Origin: DATKLL01 sp035542475
Lineage (GTDB): Bacteria > Desulfobacterota > Syntrophia > Syntrophales > UBA2185
NCBI GenBank assembly: GCA_035542475.1
Contig: DATKLL010000071.1
Span: 1-41,904 of the forward strand
DNA: 41,904 nucleotides
Direction of reading: 5' to 3'
Part shown: positions 41,783 through 41,904 of the stretch, piece after piece
How the letters are laid out: each line of letters opens with the position of its first letter
Numbering within the stretch: the stretch's first letter is position 1
Made by a program: the position numbers and the translations under genes
The notes under the pieces: model-generated
Databases searched by the model: none
The model's input: only the letters and a program-made list of their open reading frames with translations
Told to the model about the DNA's origin: nothing

Positions 41783-41904
41783 GGGATCAAATAAGTTTCA
41801 TGTTTAAAAAACTATGAACCTTCCTTCATTAAGACATTTGATTATATTGATGCGCACGGCTTAATTCCGGCGCAAGATTAATAAAGTTCAATTTAATGAT
41901 ACAT
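41783..41904. other. Right-edge non-coding stretch upstream of the LysM/SPOR transpeptidase
   Basis: 122 bp of AT-rich sequence with no open frame or recognised element; it should contain the promoter for the murein genes read leftward, but no confident -35/-10 pair was found. Confidence 0.4.

Overview
The window reads as chromosomal DNA of an anaerobic, diderm (LPS-bearing) bacterium of the former Deltaproteobacteria (Desulfobacterota), most like the Syntrophales/Geobacter side. The pointers are the order lysS-lolC-lolD-bamA-skp-lpxD-lpxA-lpxB-msbA-lpxK, a compact ThiC, an AhbC-type enzyme of the siroheme-dependent haem route and an ExeA-like ATPase. This placement is inference from gene content; no rRNA or tRNA gene was seen.

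Region 1 (1-16.2 kb, minus strand) is one long outer-membrane biogenesis operon. Transcription runs from lysS through lolC, lolD, bamA, skp, lpxD, lpxA, gnnA, gnnB, lpxB, a small four-helix-bundle gene, msbA and lpxK to a late acyltransferase cut by the left edge. Most junctions overlap or are very short. The gnnA/gnnB pair between lpxA and lpxB predicts lipid A built on a 2,3-diamino sugar with amide-linked primary acyl chains. fabZ, usually between lpxD and lpxA, is absent. At four gene boundaries sit non-coding repeats: two copies of an AT-rich palindromic element, one 124-bp hairpin element with terminal inverted repeats, and a degenerate 17-bp tandem array with an inverted partner bracketing the four-helix-bundle gene.

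Region 2 (16.2-20.7 kb) holds thiC under a TPP riboswitch, ssb and tatA (convergent, with interlocked stop codons), a RodZ-like protein, and an inositol-monophosphatase-family gene transcribed divergently from rodZ across a 16-bp perfect palindrome.

Region 3 (20.8-25.4 kb, plus strand) holds a radical SAM protein with unusual cysteine spacing, then a poorly understood set: a degenerate cyclic-nucleotide-binding-fold protein, an excisionase-type helix-turn-helix protein and an ExeA-like AAA ATPase. The first two share an N-terminal module of about 35 residues and a conserved 31-bp upstream DNA element. This is the best candidate for an undescribed system.

Region 4 (25.6-34.8 kb) is a mix: a TPR protein, an AhbC-like radical SAM enzyme, a secreted Gly/Lys-tailed protein, a YihY-cNMP-binding fusion, an orphan peptide-binding lipoprotein, a lone pseudopilin, an outer-membrane barrel and a DAACS symporter.

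Region 5 (34.8-41.8 kb, minus strand) is rich in murein enzymes: three different L,D-transpeptidase-fold proteins, a VanX-type D,D-dipeptidase and an M14 carboxypeptidase, with threonine synthase embedded among them.
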